Assembly (NCBI RefSeq): GCF_023228785.1
Contig: NZ_JALOAN010000026.1
Coordinates: 1 to 30,978 of the forward strand
DNA: 30,978 bases
DNA from: Sulfurimonas sp.
GTDB lineage: Bacteria > Campylobacterota > Campylobacteria > Campylobacterales > Sulfurimonadaceae
Direction: 5' to 3'
Part shown: piece after piece, positions 1 to 7,857 of the stretch
How the letters are laid out: each line of letters starts with the position of its first letter
Numbering within the stretch: position 1 is the stretch's first letter
Made by a program: the position numbers and the translations under genes
Notes under the pieces: generated by a model
Database searches by the model: none
Told to the model about the DNA's origin: nothing
Seen by the model: only the letters and a program-made list of their open reading frames with translations

Positions 1-336
1 ACAAGGTCTCTTTGTTTGTGGATGGGAATTATAGGGGGTTGTAGCTTAATCGCTTCTTAAAGATGAAAGAAGTTCTTTATTTGTTTTTACTATGTGCTTT
101 TTACATATATATTACTCGCTTTTAGCTGGCTATTTATTCTTTGTATTTAGCTAAACTGGTTCAGAAGAGTTAACATATTTATATTTAGTTAAGGGGATTT
201 ATATCTACAATACTAGGTCGAGCAAACTAAATACTATATTATTTTTTAAGTTTTATTTTTAAAGAGATTGTTTTTAGGATTGATGAAAGTTTTAAAATAT
301 TTGAGGAGAAAGTAAAGAGTGGAGAGACTTAGAAGA
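1..336. other. Gene-free AT-rich stretch at left edge
   Basis: No coding region can be supported here. The longest start-to-stop stretch I checked, from position 63 on the plus strand, gives only 20 residues and has no good ribosome binding site. Visible structure is limited to an inverted repeat TTTAGCT/AGCTAAA (121-127 and 149-155), an 8-base pair ATTTAGTT (183-190) with AACTAAAT (225-232), and a TATAAT on the minus strand (28-33) that could drive a gene lying left of the window. This is downstream of the rplS operon and probably ordinary intergenic DNA. Confidence 0.6.
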
Positions 337-351
337 TTATTTTCTTCTAAG
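328..351 (-). terminator. Hairpin over the rplS stop codon
   Basis: A perfect 9-bp inverted repeat CTTAGAAGA/TCTTCTAAG (328-336 and 343-351) with a 6-nt loop spans the rplS stop codon at 337-339. On the minus strand it is followed by TCTCTCC, not a U-run, so it may be a weak terminator, a 3' end-protecting structure, or a bidirectional element. It closes the ffh-to-rplS operon. Confidence 0.35.
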
Positions 352-696
352 TTCTTTAATACGAGCTTTTTTACCAGCGAGATCACGAAGATAAAATAGT
401 TTCGCACGACGAACACGACCGCGACGAATAACTGTTATCTCGTTGATAGAGTCAGTGTATACTGGAAAGATTCTCTCTATTCCAATGCCATTAGCTCCGA
501 TTTTACGAACCGTTACAGTTTGACCTGTTCCTTGTCCTCTCTTTGCAATACAAACACCCTCGTAGTTTTGTACACGAGATTTGTCACCTTCTTTAATTGT
601 TACTGCTAAACGAACAGTATCACCAGCACGAAAGTCAGGAATATTTTTCTCTGCTACTTGTGCTTTTTCAAAATTTTCTATGTACTTATTTCTCAT
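337..696 (-). CDS. rplS: 50S ribosomal protein L19
   Basis: This 119-residue basic protein matches bacterial L19 in length and sequence. It starts MRNKYIENFE and has the L19 core with residues DFRAGDTVRLAV near the N-terminus and YEGVCIAKRG in the middle, ending in the lysine/arginine-rich tail KELRRK. L19 lies at the 30S-50S interface of the ribosome. The start is supported by AAGGA nine bases upstream. It is the last gene of the minus-strand ffh-rpsP-khpA-rimM-trmD-rplS series, an order typical of bacteria. A 140-nt structured gap separates it from trmD, which suggests separate control of its expression. Identity is certain. Confidence 0.98.
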   Translation of the reverse strand: MRNKYIENFEKAQVAEKNIPDFRAGDTVRLAVTIKEGDKSRVQNYEGVCIAKRGQGTGQTVTVRKIGANGIGIERIFPVYTDSINEITVIRRGRVRRAKLFYLRDLAGKKARIKELRRK

Positions 697-743
697 AAGC
701 TAATTCCTTAATTTTATTTCACACCCTCAAGAGGTACCTAGTA

Positions 744-796
744 AAATGAAAAAACTTCATTTTTTCTAAAAGATGACGAATAAAATTTCGCCATCT
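744..796 (-). promoter_or_regulatory. Tandem RNA hairpins upstream of rplS
   Basis: On the minus-strand transcript, AGATGGCGAA pairs with TTCGTCATCT (771-796, 10 bp with one G-U pair) and is followed by UUUU. A second hairpin, AAATGAA/TTCATTT (744-762), follows directly. A third, over the trmD stop codon, precedes them at 831-846. This could be an attenuator, a processing site, or an L19 autoregulatory leader. L19 leader RNAs are known from other phyla, but I cannot match this one to a known family. Confidence 0.45.
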
Positions 797-830
797 AGAT
801 TAACACTTGGTTTCCTTCAGCAGGAGACTC

Positions 831-846
831 ATCGCACTAGTGCGAT
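831..846 (-). repeat. 16-nt palindrome over the trmD stop codon
   Basis: ATCGCACTAGTGCGAT is a perfect palindrome, and the trmD stop codon TAG lies at its centre. In RNA it can form a 6-bp stem with a CUAG loop, extendable by CUC/GAG across one bulged A. It begins the structured stretch that runs to rplS. Confidence 0.6.
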
Positions 847-1532
847 TGAGCTTTGTGCTTTAAAAGCTGCTCTGGTCTGAAGAATTTGGTCTTGCTTTCA
901 GACAGGGCTAATTTTAGTGAGCGAATTTTACTGTGATTTCCCTTTAAATATTCTGATGAGACAAAAAACCCTCTGAAGTTTTGTGGTTTAGAAAAAGACG
1001 GAGCTTCTAAAAGAGGAGTCTCAAAACTCTCAACATCTAAAGACTCACTATTACCAAGTACTCCATCAACATTTCTACTTATCGCATCACACATCACAAG
1101 AGATGCAAGTTCTCCACCTGTTAAGATATAGTCTCCAATAGAGAAGAGTTCATCTGCGAACTCTTCTATAACTCTCTCGTCGATCCCCTCATATCTTCCA
1201 CTCACAAAGGCTACATGGGATTTTTTAGAAAGCCTTTTAGCATCATTTTGAATAAATGGCTTTGCCACTGGGGTTAAAAAAACTATATGAACTTCTTCAT
1301 CTTGTTTTTTCAAATCCAATAGTGCATCAAATAGTGGTTGAGGGTTCATAACCATCCCAGCTCCACCACCAACTGCACTATCGTCTACTTTATTGTGCTT
1401 GTTATCACTAAACTCTCTAGGATCTAGGTAGTTTATCTTAATGATATCTTTTTCAATCGCTCTTCTTAGTATAGAGTCACTAAAGTAACCTTCTACTATG
1501 TTTTTAAAAAGCGTTACAAAGGTAAAGTTCAT
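837..1532 (-). CDS. trmD: tRNA (guanine-N1-)-methyltransferase TrmD
   Basis: TrmD methylates G37 of tRNAs from S-adenosylmethionine, which prevents +1 frameshifting. At 231 residues it has the SPOUT trefoil-knot signatures GGGAGMVM near residue 56, GRYEGIDERV near 112 and SIGDYILTGGE near 131. The residue before the GGG motif is Val rather than the Tyr seen in E. coli. Its ATG shares one base with the rimM stop codon (TAATG), indicating translational coupling. The stop codon sits in a 16-nt palindrome. It belongs to the standard rpsP-rimM-trmD-rplS operon. Confidence 0.97.
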   Translation of the reverse strand: MNFTFVTLFKNIVEGYFSDSILRRAIEKDIIKINYLDPREFSDNKHNKVDDSAVGGGAGMVMNPQPLFDALLDLKKQDEEVHIVFLTPVAKPFIQNDAKRLSKKSHVAFVSGRYEGIDERVIEEFADELFSIGDYILTGGELASLVMCDAISRNVDGVLGNSESLDVESFETPLLEAPSFSKPQNFRGFFVSSEYLKGNHSKIRSLKLALSESKTKFFRPEQLLKHKAQSH

Positions 1533-2074
1533 TATGAAGCTTCTAGAATATCCATCGCACCATCTACGATAATGCTTTTTTTATCAATATCAGTACTTAC
1601 AACAAATGGCTTATGAAATGGAATCAAAAAACTCTTTACATGTCCAACATCAATAAGCTCCTGCGATGTTTTTACAAAAAGATAATTATTTATAGTTATC
1701 CTTTGCACTTCATCGACAAGACCTAAAAGTTTGCCGTTCTCATAAACCACGCAACCTTCTAAGTCAAACCAAAAATATTCTCCCTCATCTAAGTGGCAGT
1801 TTTTTCTTGTTTCGTCTCTTGTGGTATAGAGCTTTATATTTGTAAACTTTTTTGCATCTTCAACACTATTTACACCAGCTATTTTAATAAGCCCTTTTTC
1901 ATGGTTTACTTCACTTAGGGTAAGTTTAGAGTTTTTATTTGTTAAAAAAGTAGAGTTTTTTTGAAACTGTTCGGGAAAGTCTGAATGGTCATGAAACTTC
2001 ATATCGCCTTTTATACCAACAGTTTTGCCGATTGTAGCGATATGAAGTCTAGGTTCTTTAAATTGGTTCGACAT
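1532..2074 (-). CDS. rimM: Ribosome maturation factor RimM
   Basis: RimM binds S19 and helps mature the 30S head. The 180-residue protein has the N-terminal RimM barrel (about residues 10-90, beginning HIATIGKTVGIKGDMK) and a C-terminal PRC barrel. The PRC part includes the family-typical EGEYFWFDLEGC and an IPFHKPFVVSTD stretch that resembles the RimM C-terminus. Its start lies 17 nt inside khpA and its stop overlaps the trmD start, so it is translationally coupled on both sides. Confidence 0.96.
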   Translation of the reverse strand: MSNQFKEPRLHIATIGKTVGIKGDMKFHDHSDFPEQFQKNSTFLTNKNSKLTLSEVNHEKGLIKIAGVNSVEDAKKFTNIKLYTTRDETRKNCHLDEGEYFWFDLEGCVVYENGKLLGLVDEVQRITINNYLFVKTSQELIDVGHVKSFLIPFHKPFVVSTDIDKKSIIVDGAMDILEAS

Positions 2075-2294
2075 TGATTTTATAGCTTACACCATCTTTT
2101 GCTTTGCAGCCAGAAATGACAGTTTTTATAGCACCAATCATTTTGCCTTCTTTACCGATGAGCTTACCTACATCAGCTTGGTTAGCATAAAGAACTATCT
2201 CTGTAATTTCATCGCCTTGCTTTGTTTGTACTTTTATATCTTCTGGGTAGGTAGCTATAAGTTTCGCAAACTCTGCGACAAAATCACAAATCAT
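2058..2294 (-). CDS. khpA: KH-domain RNA-binding protein KhpA
   Basis: This 78-residue protein is essentially a single type II KH domain with the RNA-binding GxxG loop in GKLIGKEGKMIGAIK (about residues 43-57). KhpA proteins occur between rpsP and rimM in many bacteria and often pair with KhpB/Jag to bind RNA. It begins 2 nt after the rpsP stop and overlaps rimM by 17 nt, so the three are one translation unit. Confidence 0.92.
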   Translation of the reverse strand: MICDFVAEFAKLIATYPEDIKVQTKQGDEITEIVLYANQADVGKLIGKEGKMIGAIKTVISGCKAKDGVSYKINVEPI

Positions 2295-2296
2295 AA

Positions 2297-2524
2297 TTAA
2301 CGACCAGTTATCTTTTTAACACGATCACTCATTTGAGCACCAACGCTCACCCAGTAATCAAGTCTTTCATTATCAACAACTAAAGTCTTCTCATCATTCA
2401 TTGGGTTGTAGTGTCCAATTAATTCAATCCAACCACCATCTCTTCTTTTACGGTTATCTGTTACCGCGATACGGTAAAATGGCTGTTTCTTTCTTCCCAT
2501 ACGAGTAAGTCTAATTACTGTCAT
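2297..2524 (-). CDS. rpsP: 30S ribosomal protein S16
   Basis: This 75-residue protein matches S16, starting MTVIRLTRMGRKKQPFYRIA and containing DNRKRRDGGWIELIGHYNP. S16 is an early-binding protein needed for 30S assembly. AAGGA lies eight bases upstream of the ATG. A 258-nt region with several stable hairpins separates it from ffh, unusually long for this compact operon, and may be a leader controlling the downstream genes. Confidence 0.98.
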   Translation of the reverse strand: MTVIRLTRMGRKKQPFYRIAVTDNRKRRDGGWIELIGHYNPMNDEKTLVVDNERLDYWVSVGAQMSDRVKKITGR

Positions 2525-2782
2525 ACTTAAATTCCTTGTTACAGTGAAATTTCTTCATCTGTTATGTTTTGGTTTTTTTGGAGGTTTTTGCAGAATAAAA
2601 TGTACAAAGAAGTAGTTTTATTGTGCCTCTTACCGCCGTCGAGTAAATCATTGATTTCTCGATATGCGTCTTATATCTTGAAAATTCTCAAGATACCTTC
2701 TAATCACAGAGGGATTATTTTAGAAGTTATTACGATGGTGGAATTTTACCTTTTTTTTACTTAAATGTAAATCATTTTTATT
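2525..2782 (-). promoter_or_regulatory. Structured leader between ffh and rpsP
   Basis: The minus-strand RNA contains a perfect 8-bp hairpin TATCTTGA/TCAAGATA (2674-2695). It also has a longer imperfect stem closed by TCGAG/CTCGA (about 2640-2662), and a CTTCTAA/TTAGAAG stem around 2697-2727 with an alternative TAATC/GATTA pairing. None is followed by a clear U-run, so this looks more like a leader or processing region than a terminator. No plausible protein is encoded; plus-strand reading frames here lack ribosome binding sites. Confidence 0.45.
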
Positions 2783-4132
2783 TTATCTTGGAAGTGCTCC
2801 AGCTCCTCCACCCATCTGCCCCATCATTGCTTGCAGATCTCTCATACCATTTTTACCAGAAAATTTCTTCGCCATCTTCCCTGCATTTTTAAACTGTTTT
2901 ATCATTCTGTTGATCTCTACAATTTCTAAACCACAACCTTTTGCTATTCGCCCTTTTCTAGAGTTGTTTAGTAGATCTGGGTTTTCTCTCTCTTTTAGAG
3001 TCATTGAAGATACCATTGATTTGATATTTTTTAACTCACTTGAGTTTTCCATATCAAAATCTTTTAGAGCTTTTGACATATTGCCCATACCAGGAATCAT
3101 TCCCATGAGAGACTTCATACTACCCATTTTCTTCATGCTCTCCATCTGCTCTAAAAAGTCATTGAAGTTAAACTTCCCTTTTTGTATCTTTTTTGTAAGT
3201 TTTTTTGCTTGTTTCTCATCAATCGCACCAGCAGTTTTCTCAGCCAGTCCTTCAATGTCTCCAAAGCCCATAAGACGGTTTACTACGCGATCTGGTAAAA
3301 AGACTTCTAGATCTTGCATCTTCTCGCCACTTCCTATAAAACGAAGTGGAACTTCAACTTGAGAAGAGAGTCCTAGAGCAACACCACCCTTTGAATCACC
3401 ATCGTATTTTGAGAGAATAACGCCATCGATGCCAATTTTTTCTTTAAATGTAGTTGCAGTTTTTACCGCATCTTGACCAGTCATTGAATCAGCTACATAA
3501 AAAATCTCATTTGGTTTTGCCGCTTCTTTTACACATTTGAGCTCATCCATAAGCTCATCGTCAATTGCTAAACGACCAGCTGTATCTATAAGAACTACAT
3601 CATAGATCCCACTTTTTGCTTTTTTTAAAGCTCCTCTTACAACTTCTACAGGATTTTTAGTAGCCTCATCTTCATACAATTCTACTTCTATTTGAGCTGT
3701 AATTTGACGAAGTTGCTCTACAGCTGCGAGTCTTTGTAAGTCAGCTGCAACAATAAGAACTTTTTTTTGTTTAGACTTTAAGTAGTAAGCTAGTTTACCA
3801 GTAGTTGTTGTCTTTCCTGAACCTTGAAGTCCTGTCATAAGTATAACAGTTGGCGGATTTGGTGCAAAAACAAAGCCTTTGTTTCCACCTACTTCTAAAA
3901 GTTTATGTAGAGTAAGTCTTAGAGCTTCGAGAAATTGATCTTTTCCTATATCGCCCTTTCTTGTCTCTATGCCCACTTCATCTATGAGTTGTTTTACAAC
4001 TTTGTGGTTTACATCTGCTTTTAGGAGTGATTTTTTTAGTTCAACCAAAGCTTTTGCGAGAGCTTTTTCATCATCAAATGTGCGAATTTTTTTTATCGCT
4101 GCAGTAAAAGAGTTAGTTAGTGTATCAAACAT
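2783..4132 (-). CDS. ffh: Signal recognition particle protein Ffh
   Basis: Ffh is the SRP54 GTPase that, with 4.5S RNA, delivers nascent membrane proteins to FtsY. The 449-residue product has the N domain, the G domain with GLQGSGKTTTTGKLA (P-loop), DTAGRL and SKYDGDSKGG, and a methionine-rich M domain ending GQMGGGAGALPR. An ATG 12 bases upstream (4144) is in frame, but the sequence ATGAGGCATTTTATG shows that its AGG serves as ribosome binding site for the ATG at 4132. That start gives the family-typical MFDTLTNSF, so I chose it. A TATAAT box lies just upstream at 4167-4172. Confidence 0.97.
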   Translation of the reverse strand: MFDTLTNSFTAAIKKIRTFDDEKALAKALVELKKSLLKADVNHKVVKQLIDEVGIETRKGDIGKDQFLEALRLTLHKLLEVGGNKGFVFAPNPPTVILMTGLQGSGKTTTTGKLAYYLKSKQKKVLIVAADLQRLAAVEQLRQITAQIEVELYEDEATKNPVEVVRGALKKAKSGIYDVVLIDTAGRLAIDDELMDELKCVKEAAKPNEIFYVADSMTGQDAVKTATTFKEKIGIDGVILSKYDGDSKGGVALGLSSQVEVPLRFIGSGEKMQDLEVFLPDRVVNRLMGFGDIEGLAEKTAGAIDEKQAKKLTKKIQKGKFNFNDFLEQMESMKKMGSMKSLMGMIPGMGNMSKALKDFDMENSSELKNIKSMVSSMTLKERENPDLLNNSRKGRIAKGCGLEIVEINRMIKQFKNAGKMAKKFSGKNGMRDLQAMMGQMGGGAGALPR

Positions 4133-4166
4133 AAAATGCCTCATTGTTTTTTATATAATTTTGGCG

Positions 4167-4172
4167 ATTATA
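4167..4172 (-). promoter_or_regulatory. -10 box for the ffh operon
   Basis: TATAAT on the minus strand, preceded by GC, lies about 35 bases upstream of the chosen ffh start. It would give a short leader. No conserved -35 is visible, as is usual for Campylobacterota sigma-70 promoters. Confidence 0.55.
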
Positions 4173-4195
4173 GCGAATTAGGTCTTTTGGTTTAT

Positions 4196-4483
4196 TTAAT
4201 CTTTGCCTGCACTAGAGATTAGCTCTAATTTCTCTTTACGTGTGAACTGTTTTATAGCGTATTCTCTCTGCATGGCGCGTACTTTATCATCACAACTCTC
4301 AAAATAAACTAACTCAACTGGTCTTCTAGATCTTGTATACTTTGCACCAAGACTTGAAGTGCTGTGCTCTTTTAATCGTCTATTTATGTCGTTTGTAACT
4401 CCTGTATATAGAGTGTCATCTGAACATTTTAAGATATAGACCTTCCAAGAAAGATTTTTTCCAGCCAAATCAGAACTATTCAA
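4196..4483 (-). CDS. GIY-YIG domain protein (YhbQ/UPF0213-like)
   Basis: This 95-residue protein is a single GIY-YIG nuclease-type domain. It has VYILKCSDDTLYTG at residues 14-27, a conserved Arg in NDINRRLKEH, and the Glu of QREYAIKQ. Stand-alone members of this family (YhbQ/UPF0213) are small putative endonucleases, and their cellular role is unclear. The start is a TTG at 4481-4483, inside the end of the upstream pseudouridine synthase gene; no ATG exists until deep in the domain. It is the last gene of the long uvrD-led unit. Confidence 0.85.
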   Translation of the reverse strand: MNSSDLAGKNLSWKVYILKCSDDTLYTGVTNDINRRLKEHSTSSLGAKYTRSRRPVELVYFESCDDKVRAMQREYAIKQFTRKEKLELISSAGKD

Positions 4484-5210
4484 AGTCTATAAAAACCTTA
4501 GGCTCAGGTGCTACAAATTCCATTCCAAGAATTCTAACTTTATAAGCATGAAGCATAACTCTTTTGGCTCTTCTTCCGCCATACTGCTCATCTCCGATAA
4601 TTGAGTGGTCGATGTAGCGAAGATGTGTTCTTATCTGGTGAGTTCTTCCATGATGGATCACACAGTTAATCTTTGTCTTATTTGCACTTACTAGATCTGG
4701 AGTTATCTCGGTTCTTGCTGGTTTTCCTTTAGATGATACATTTGAGTAGGCTTTATTATTTTTTTTCTGAGTTAAAATTGGCTTATCAACCTCTATAGGT
4801 TCGCTAATGATCCCCTCAACCCATGCAATATACTCTTTATAAACATTGTCTTTTTTAAACTCAGTTATAGCTTTTTGTCTAAACTCTTCATTTTTAACAA
4901 GCATCAACACTCCACTTGTCTCACGATCTAGTCTATGAAGCAAAACTGCTGGTTTAAACTGTCTCTCTATCTCATCTGAATTTACAAATGCAGGTTTATC
5001 TATAACAATAATATCATCGTTTTCAAAAATAGGTTTAGCTTTTTCAACCTTTTGAACTCTAAAAATTGTCTTCTCATCCAACTCTCCACGAGCTATTACA
5101 ACTTTACTATTTCCCACATATACTAAACCACGGTCTATCATCGATTTTGCTTGAGAGTTTGAAACACCCTCTTGTTGAGATAGTATTTTATACGCTTTTT
5201 CTTTAGCCAA
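4476..5210 (-). CDS. RluA-family rRNA/tRNA pseudouridine synthase
   Basis: The enzyme isomerises uridine to pseudouridine in structured RNA. The 244-residue protein has an N-terminal S4-like RNA-binding region (about residues 1-55). The catalytic motif HRLDRETSGVLML follows, with catalytic Asp95, and the C-terminal GRTHQIRTHLRYIDHSIIGD block is typical of RluA/RluC/RluD enzymes. The target uridine cannot be assigned from sequence. It follows waaA in the same operon and overlaps the GIY-YIG gene by 8 nt. Confidence 0.92.
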   Translation of the reverse strand: MAKEKAYKILSQQEGVSNSQAKSMIDRGLVYVGNSKVVIARGELDEKTIFRVQKVEKAKPIFENDDIIVIDKPAFVNSDEIERQFKPAVLLHRLDRETSGVLMLVKNEEFRQKAITEFKKDNVYKEYIAWVEGIISEPIEVDKPILTQKKNNKAYSNVSSKGKPARTEITPDLVSANKTKINCVIHHGRTHQIRTHLRYIDHSIIGDEQYGGRRAKRVMLHAYKVRILGMEFVAPEPKVFIDFE

Positions 5211-5229
5211 GTTAGGCTCCTTAGTTTAT

Positions 5230-6399
5230 TTATTTTATTTCTAATATCTTCTTTATTATCGGTTCTAAGTCTATTTTTTGCTCTACCATTGATGGTGGTA
5301 GATCTTTTGTTGCTATTAGAGCTTTGTGGATCTCATCAGGTTCAACGTATTGAACATGATGCACATATTTGTAAAGTTCTTTTTGGTCGTGGAAATGTTT
5401 TCCAGTTATAATTTTACATCCAAAAAAAGCGGGCTCAAGCGGGTTGTGCCCACCTACATCTTTCCTAAAAGCTCCGCCAACTATAGCGATATCTGAAATA
5501 TTATAAATATTGTTTAACTCGCCCATTGCATCTACTAAAACTATTTCAGCTTCAAAATTTTGAATCTCTGAAAATTTAGAAAGACTAAAGGAGTTTTCTT
5601 TTGCATACTTTTTTAGTAGTTCATAAACACCAACAAACCGCTCAGGATGTCTAGGAACTACTATAAGCTTCGCATCTACCTGTTTTTTATACTCAACAAA
5701 TGACTTTAGTATCGACTCTTCTTCACCTTCATGCGTACTTGCTGCTACTATAGTCTCTTGACGCGATTTTTGATACTCTTTTGTTTTGCTAATTTTTCCA
5801 GCCAGTTTGATATTTCCAATCACCTCAATATTTTTAGCTCCTAGTGCTAAAAAACGGTTTTTATCAACTTCACTTTGTGCATAGATCATCTCAACATTTG
5901 CCAAGAGTTTTTTATAAAACCATGCAAATTGAAGATATTTGTTAACACTCTTATCTGAGATACGAGCATTTAACATCACAACTCTCGTTCCTCTTCTTCT
6001 AGCCATTACAAAGAGCATATACCAAAATTCTGCTTCTAAGACCACTAAGAATTTTTGTTTTTTTATCCAAAATGGAAGTAACATTTCATATGGTAAAAAT
6101 CTAACATCTGCGTCATATTTTTTTGCTTCATTTTGACCAGTTTGTGTAATGGTAGTTATCTTTATATCTTTTGTTTTTACAAGTTCTAAGATTGGCTTTA
6201 ATGCCTTTGCTTCACCTAGTGAGCAGACATGAAACCAGATCCCATCTTCTTTTTCAAACTTAGGATTATTAAAGAGAAAAAATCGTGCTGGAATTGACTT
6301 TTTATATTTTTGTTTAAAAGATAGATAGACTAAGAGTGGCAACGCTATGAGATATAGCACCACACTTAGAACATAATAGAGAAGGAGAAAAGGGTTCAA
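5230..6399 (-). CDS. waaA: Kdo transferase (3-deoxy-D-manno-octulosonic-acid transferase)
   Basis: WaaA/KdtA transfers Kdo from CMP-Kdo to lipid IVA at the inner membrane, the first core step of LPS. The 389-residue protein has an N-terminal membrane anchor (about residues 3-27), the HVCSLGEAKALKPIL block with the conserved Gly-Glu, EAEFWYML, VPRHPERF, and the C-terminal GGHNPLEPA nucleotide-sugar motif. The start codon is TTG (6397-6399), three bases after flgZ. This TTG sits in the loop of a small AGGG/CCCT hairpin. The substrate-making enzyme KdsA is encoded at 22957-23751 in the same window. Confidence 0.95.
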   Translation of the reverse strand: MNPFLLLYYVLSVVLYLIALPLLVYLSFKQKYKKSIPARFFLFNNPKFEKEDGIWFHVCSLGEAKALKPILELVKTKDIKITTITQTGQNEAKKYDADVRFLPYEMLLPFWIKKQKFLVVLEAEFWYMLFVMARRRGTRVVMLNARISDKSVNKYLQFAWFYKKLLANVEMIYAQSEVDKNRFLALGAKNIEVIGNIKLAGKISKTKEYQKSRQETIVAASTHEGEEESILKSFVEYKKQVDAKLIVVPRHPERFVGVYELLKKYAKENSFSLSKFSEIQNFEAEIVLVDAMGELNNIYNISDIAIVGGAFRKDVGGHNPLEPAFFGCKIITGKHFHDQKELYKYVHHVQYVEPDEIHKALIATKDLPPSMVEQKIDLEPIIKKILEIK

Positions 6400-6402
6400 G
6401 CC

Positions 6403-7119
6403 CTACTCGTTAGCTGATTCTTCTATATGCAAGATTCGACCACAATGAGGACAAGTGATAATCTCATCAGCTTTGATAACATCTGCTAAAATCTTATCAC
6501 TAAGCAACATATTACAACCCATACAAGCTTCTTCTTCTACTCTTACAACTGTAGAATTTTTCGCCCAACGACGGATTTTTTGATAAAAAGCTAAACCTTT
6601 TTGGTTTGTAGTAGAGAGAAGCTTTTCTTTTTGAACAAAAACCTCTTGTCTCTCTTTGTTGATTACTTTTAGTTTTTCATCAACCTCTGCTTTTACCGAC
6701 TCTAAGTTTGAATCTATCTCTGCTAAAGATGCTTTTGCAGATTCAACTTGTTCTTTTTTTGAGGCGATGATTCTCTCAAGTCTCTCAATCTCTTCATTAG
6801 CAAAAGAAATTTGCTCTTTTGCTATCTCTTCTTCTAGTTGAAGAGATTTCATCTCTCTCTCAGTCTTAATCTCAGAACTTTTTTTAGTGTTGTCTTGAAG
6901 TTTAGCAGAAAGCTCTTTTAAATGAATTTCATTTTTTTGTCTTTTTAACTCTTCTGCTTTTATTTCATTGCTTAAATTTTCAATATCTGTATCAATACTT
7001 TGTTTTTTTGCAAGTGCAGCTTCATACTTAGAGTTAGCCTCTTCTATCTGAGGTTCAAAAGCGTCAATCTCTTTATCTATAAAAGATAGATCTATTAGTT
7101 GTTTAAGGTGCTGGTTCAT
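6403..7119 (-). CDS. flgZ: Coiled-coil zinc-ribbon protein, HP0958/FlgZ family
   Basis: Residues 1-180 are a long charged coiled coil. The C-terminus carries a C4 zinc ribbon with Cys199, Cys202, Cys223 and Cys226 (CMGC and CPHC). This architecture and length match Helicobacter pylori HP0958 (FlgZ), reported to stabilise the flagellar sigma factor RpoN and to bind flaA mRNA. That function is transferred by homology, not shown here. A strong AAAAGGAG precedes the ATG. The waaA-flgZ-nif3 order matches my memory of Helicobacter. CsrA, another regulator linked to flagellin mRNA, is in the same transcription unit. Confidence 0.88.
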   Translation of the reverse strand: MNQHLKQLIDLSFIDKEIDAFEPQIEEANSKYEAALAKKQSIDTDIENLSNEIKAEELKRQKNEIHLKELSAKLQDNTKKSSEIKTEREMKSLQLEEEIAKEQISFANEEIERLERIIASKKEQVESAKASLAEIDSNLESVKAEVDEKLKVINKERQEVFVQKEKLLSTTNQKGLAFYQKIRRWAKNSTVVRVEEEACMGCNMLLSDKILADVIKADEIITCPHCGRILHIEESANE

Positions 7120-7134
7120 TGGTCTCCTTTTGGA

Positions 7135-7857
7135 TTAAATATATGTGAACGGGTTCTTAGATGATGAAATTATAGCTTCTAAACCTAAAATTTTCAAATG
7201 CTCGTGTAAAATTTGTGCAAAAAAGCGTTCGCTCTCAAAATGTCCTATGTCAATAAGCGAGAGATTTATGCTCATAGCCTCCATGGCATCGTGATATTTC
7301 ACATCACCAGTTAAAAAACAATCAGCATCTATAGATTTGAGAAGTGAACATCCTGAACCTGTAGTAAGTGCTACTCTTTTTACTCTTTGTGAACTTTTTA
7401 CGCATTTTGCATGAGGAAGTCCAAAGGCAAGCGCTACTTTTTTTGCAAAACTATCAAAATTTTCATCAACATCAAGATAAGCTACAAAACCATCTTTTTG
7501 TGCTATCTCATAACCTAAAATCTCAGTTGCTACATATTCATTTAGATGTGTTTGGTCAAAGTTCGTATGCATCGCTATATTTGAGATATTTTTTCGTATC
7601 ATTTTTTGGATGAGATTTGCAGGATATTTGTTAAATTCCAACTGCTTTAGTCCACCAAATATAAGTGGATGATGAGTTATCAGAAGAGTCCCCTCTTGCA
7701 TTGTGTCTATCAAAGCCTCATCAACATCTATACTTAACATTACCCTTTTAACTTCTTGGTTAAAGTCTCCTAAGAGAAGTCCTGAATTATCCCACGATTC
7801 TTGAAGTTCAAATGGCGATAAATTATCTAAAAATTCATATATTTGCGATATTTTCAT
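7135..7857 (-). CDS. Nif3-like dinuclear metal-centre protein
   Basis: The 240-residue protein has the full Nif3/YbgI metal-ligand set: WDNSGLLLG (residues 22-30), ITHHPLIF (His62, His63), AMHTNFD (His97, Asp101), TGDVKYHDA and, near the C-terminus, IGHFESER. It lacks the extra central domain present in the longer ~370-residue members. The family is proposed to have GTP cyclohydrolase I type 2 or hydrolase activity, but the physiological role is unsettled. Its ATG abuts the TAG of the TPR gene, and a 15-nt gap separates it from flgZ. Confidence 0.92.
   Translation of the reverse strand: MKISQIYEFLDNLSPFELQESWDNSGLLLGDFNQEVKRVMLSIDVDEALIDTMQEGTLLITHHPLIFGGLKQLEFNKYPANLIQKMIRKNISNIAMHTNFDQTHLNEYVATEILGYEIAQKDGFVAYLDVDENFDSFAKKVALAFGLPHAKCVKSSQRVKRVALTTGSGCSLLKSIDADCFLTGDVKYHDAMEAMSINLSLIDIGHFESERFFAQILHEHLKILGLEAIISSSKNPFTYI

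Noticed and set aside
63..125. 20-residue hydrophobic plus-strand reading frame
   Set aside because: Very short, AT-driven composition, no ribosome binding site; not supported as a gene or toxin.
797..849. Possible hammerhead-like ribozyme (GATGAGTC with GAAACC)
   Set aside because: The invariant CUGAUGA core is not present (reads GCGATGA) and no third stem closes around it.
2564..2764. 66-residue plus-strand reading frame in the rpsP leader
   Set aside because: No ribosome binding site, and it runs antisense through the RNA hairpins; better explained by structured non-coding RNA.
4133..4144. Upstream ATG for ffh
   Set aside because: The AGG after it is the ribosome binding site for the ATG at 4132, which gives the conserved Ffh N-terminus.
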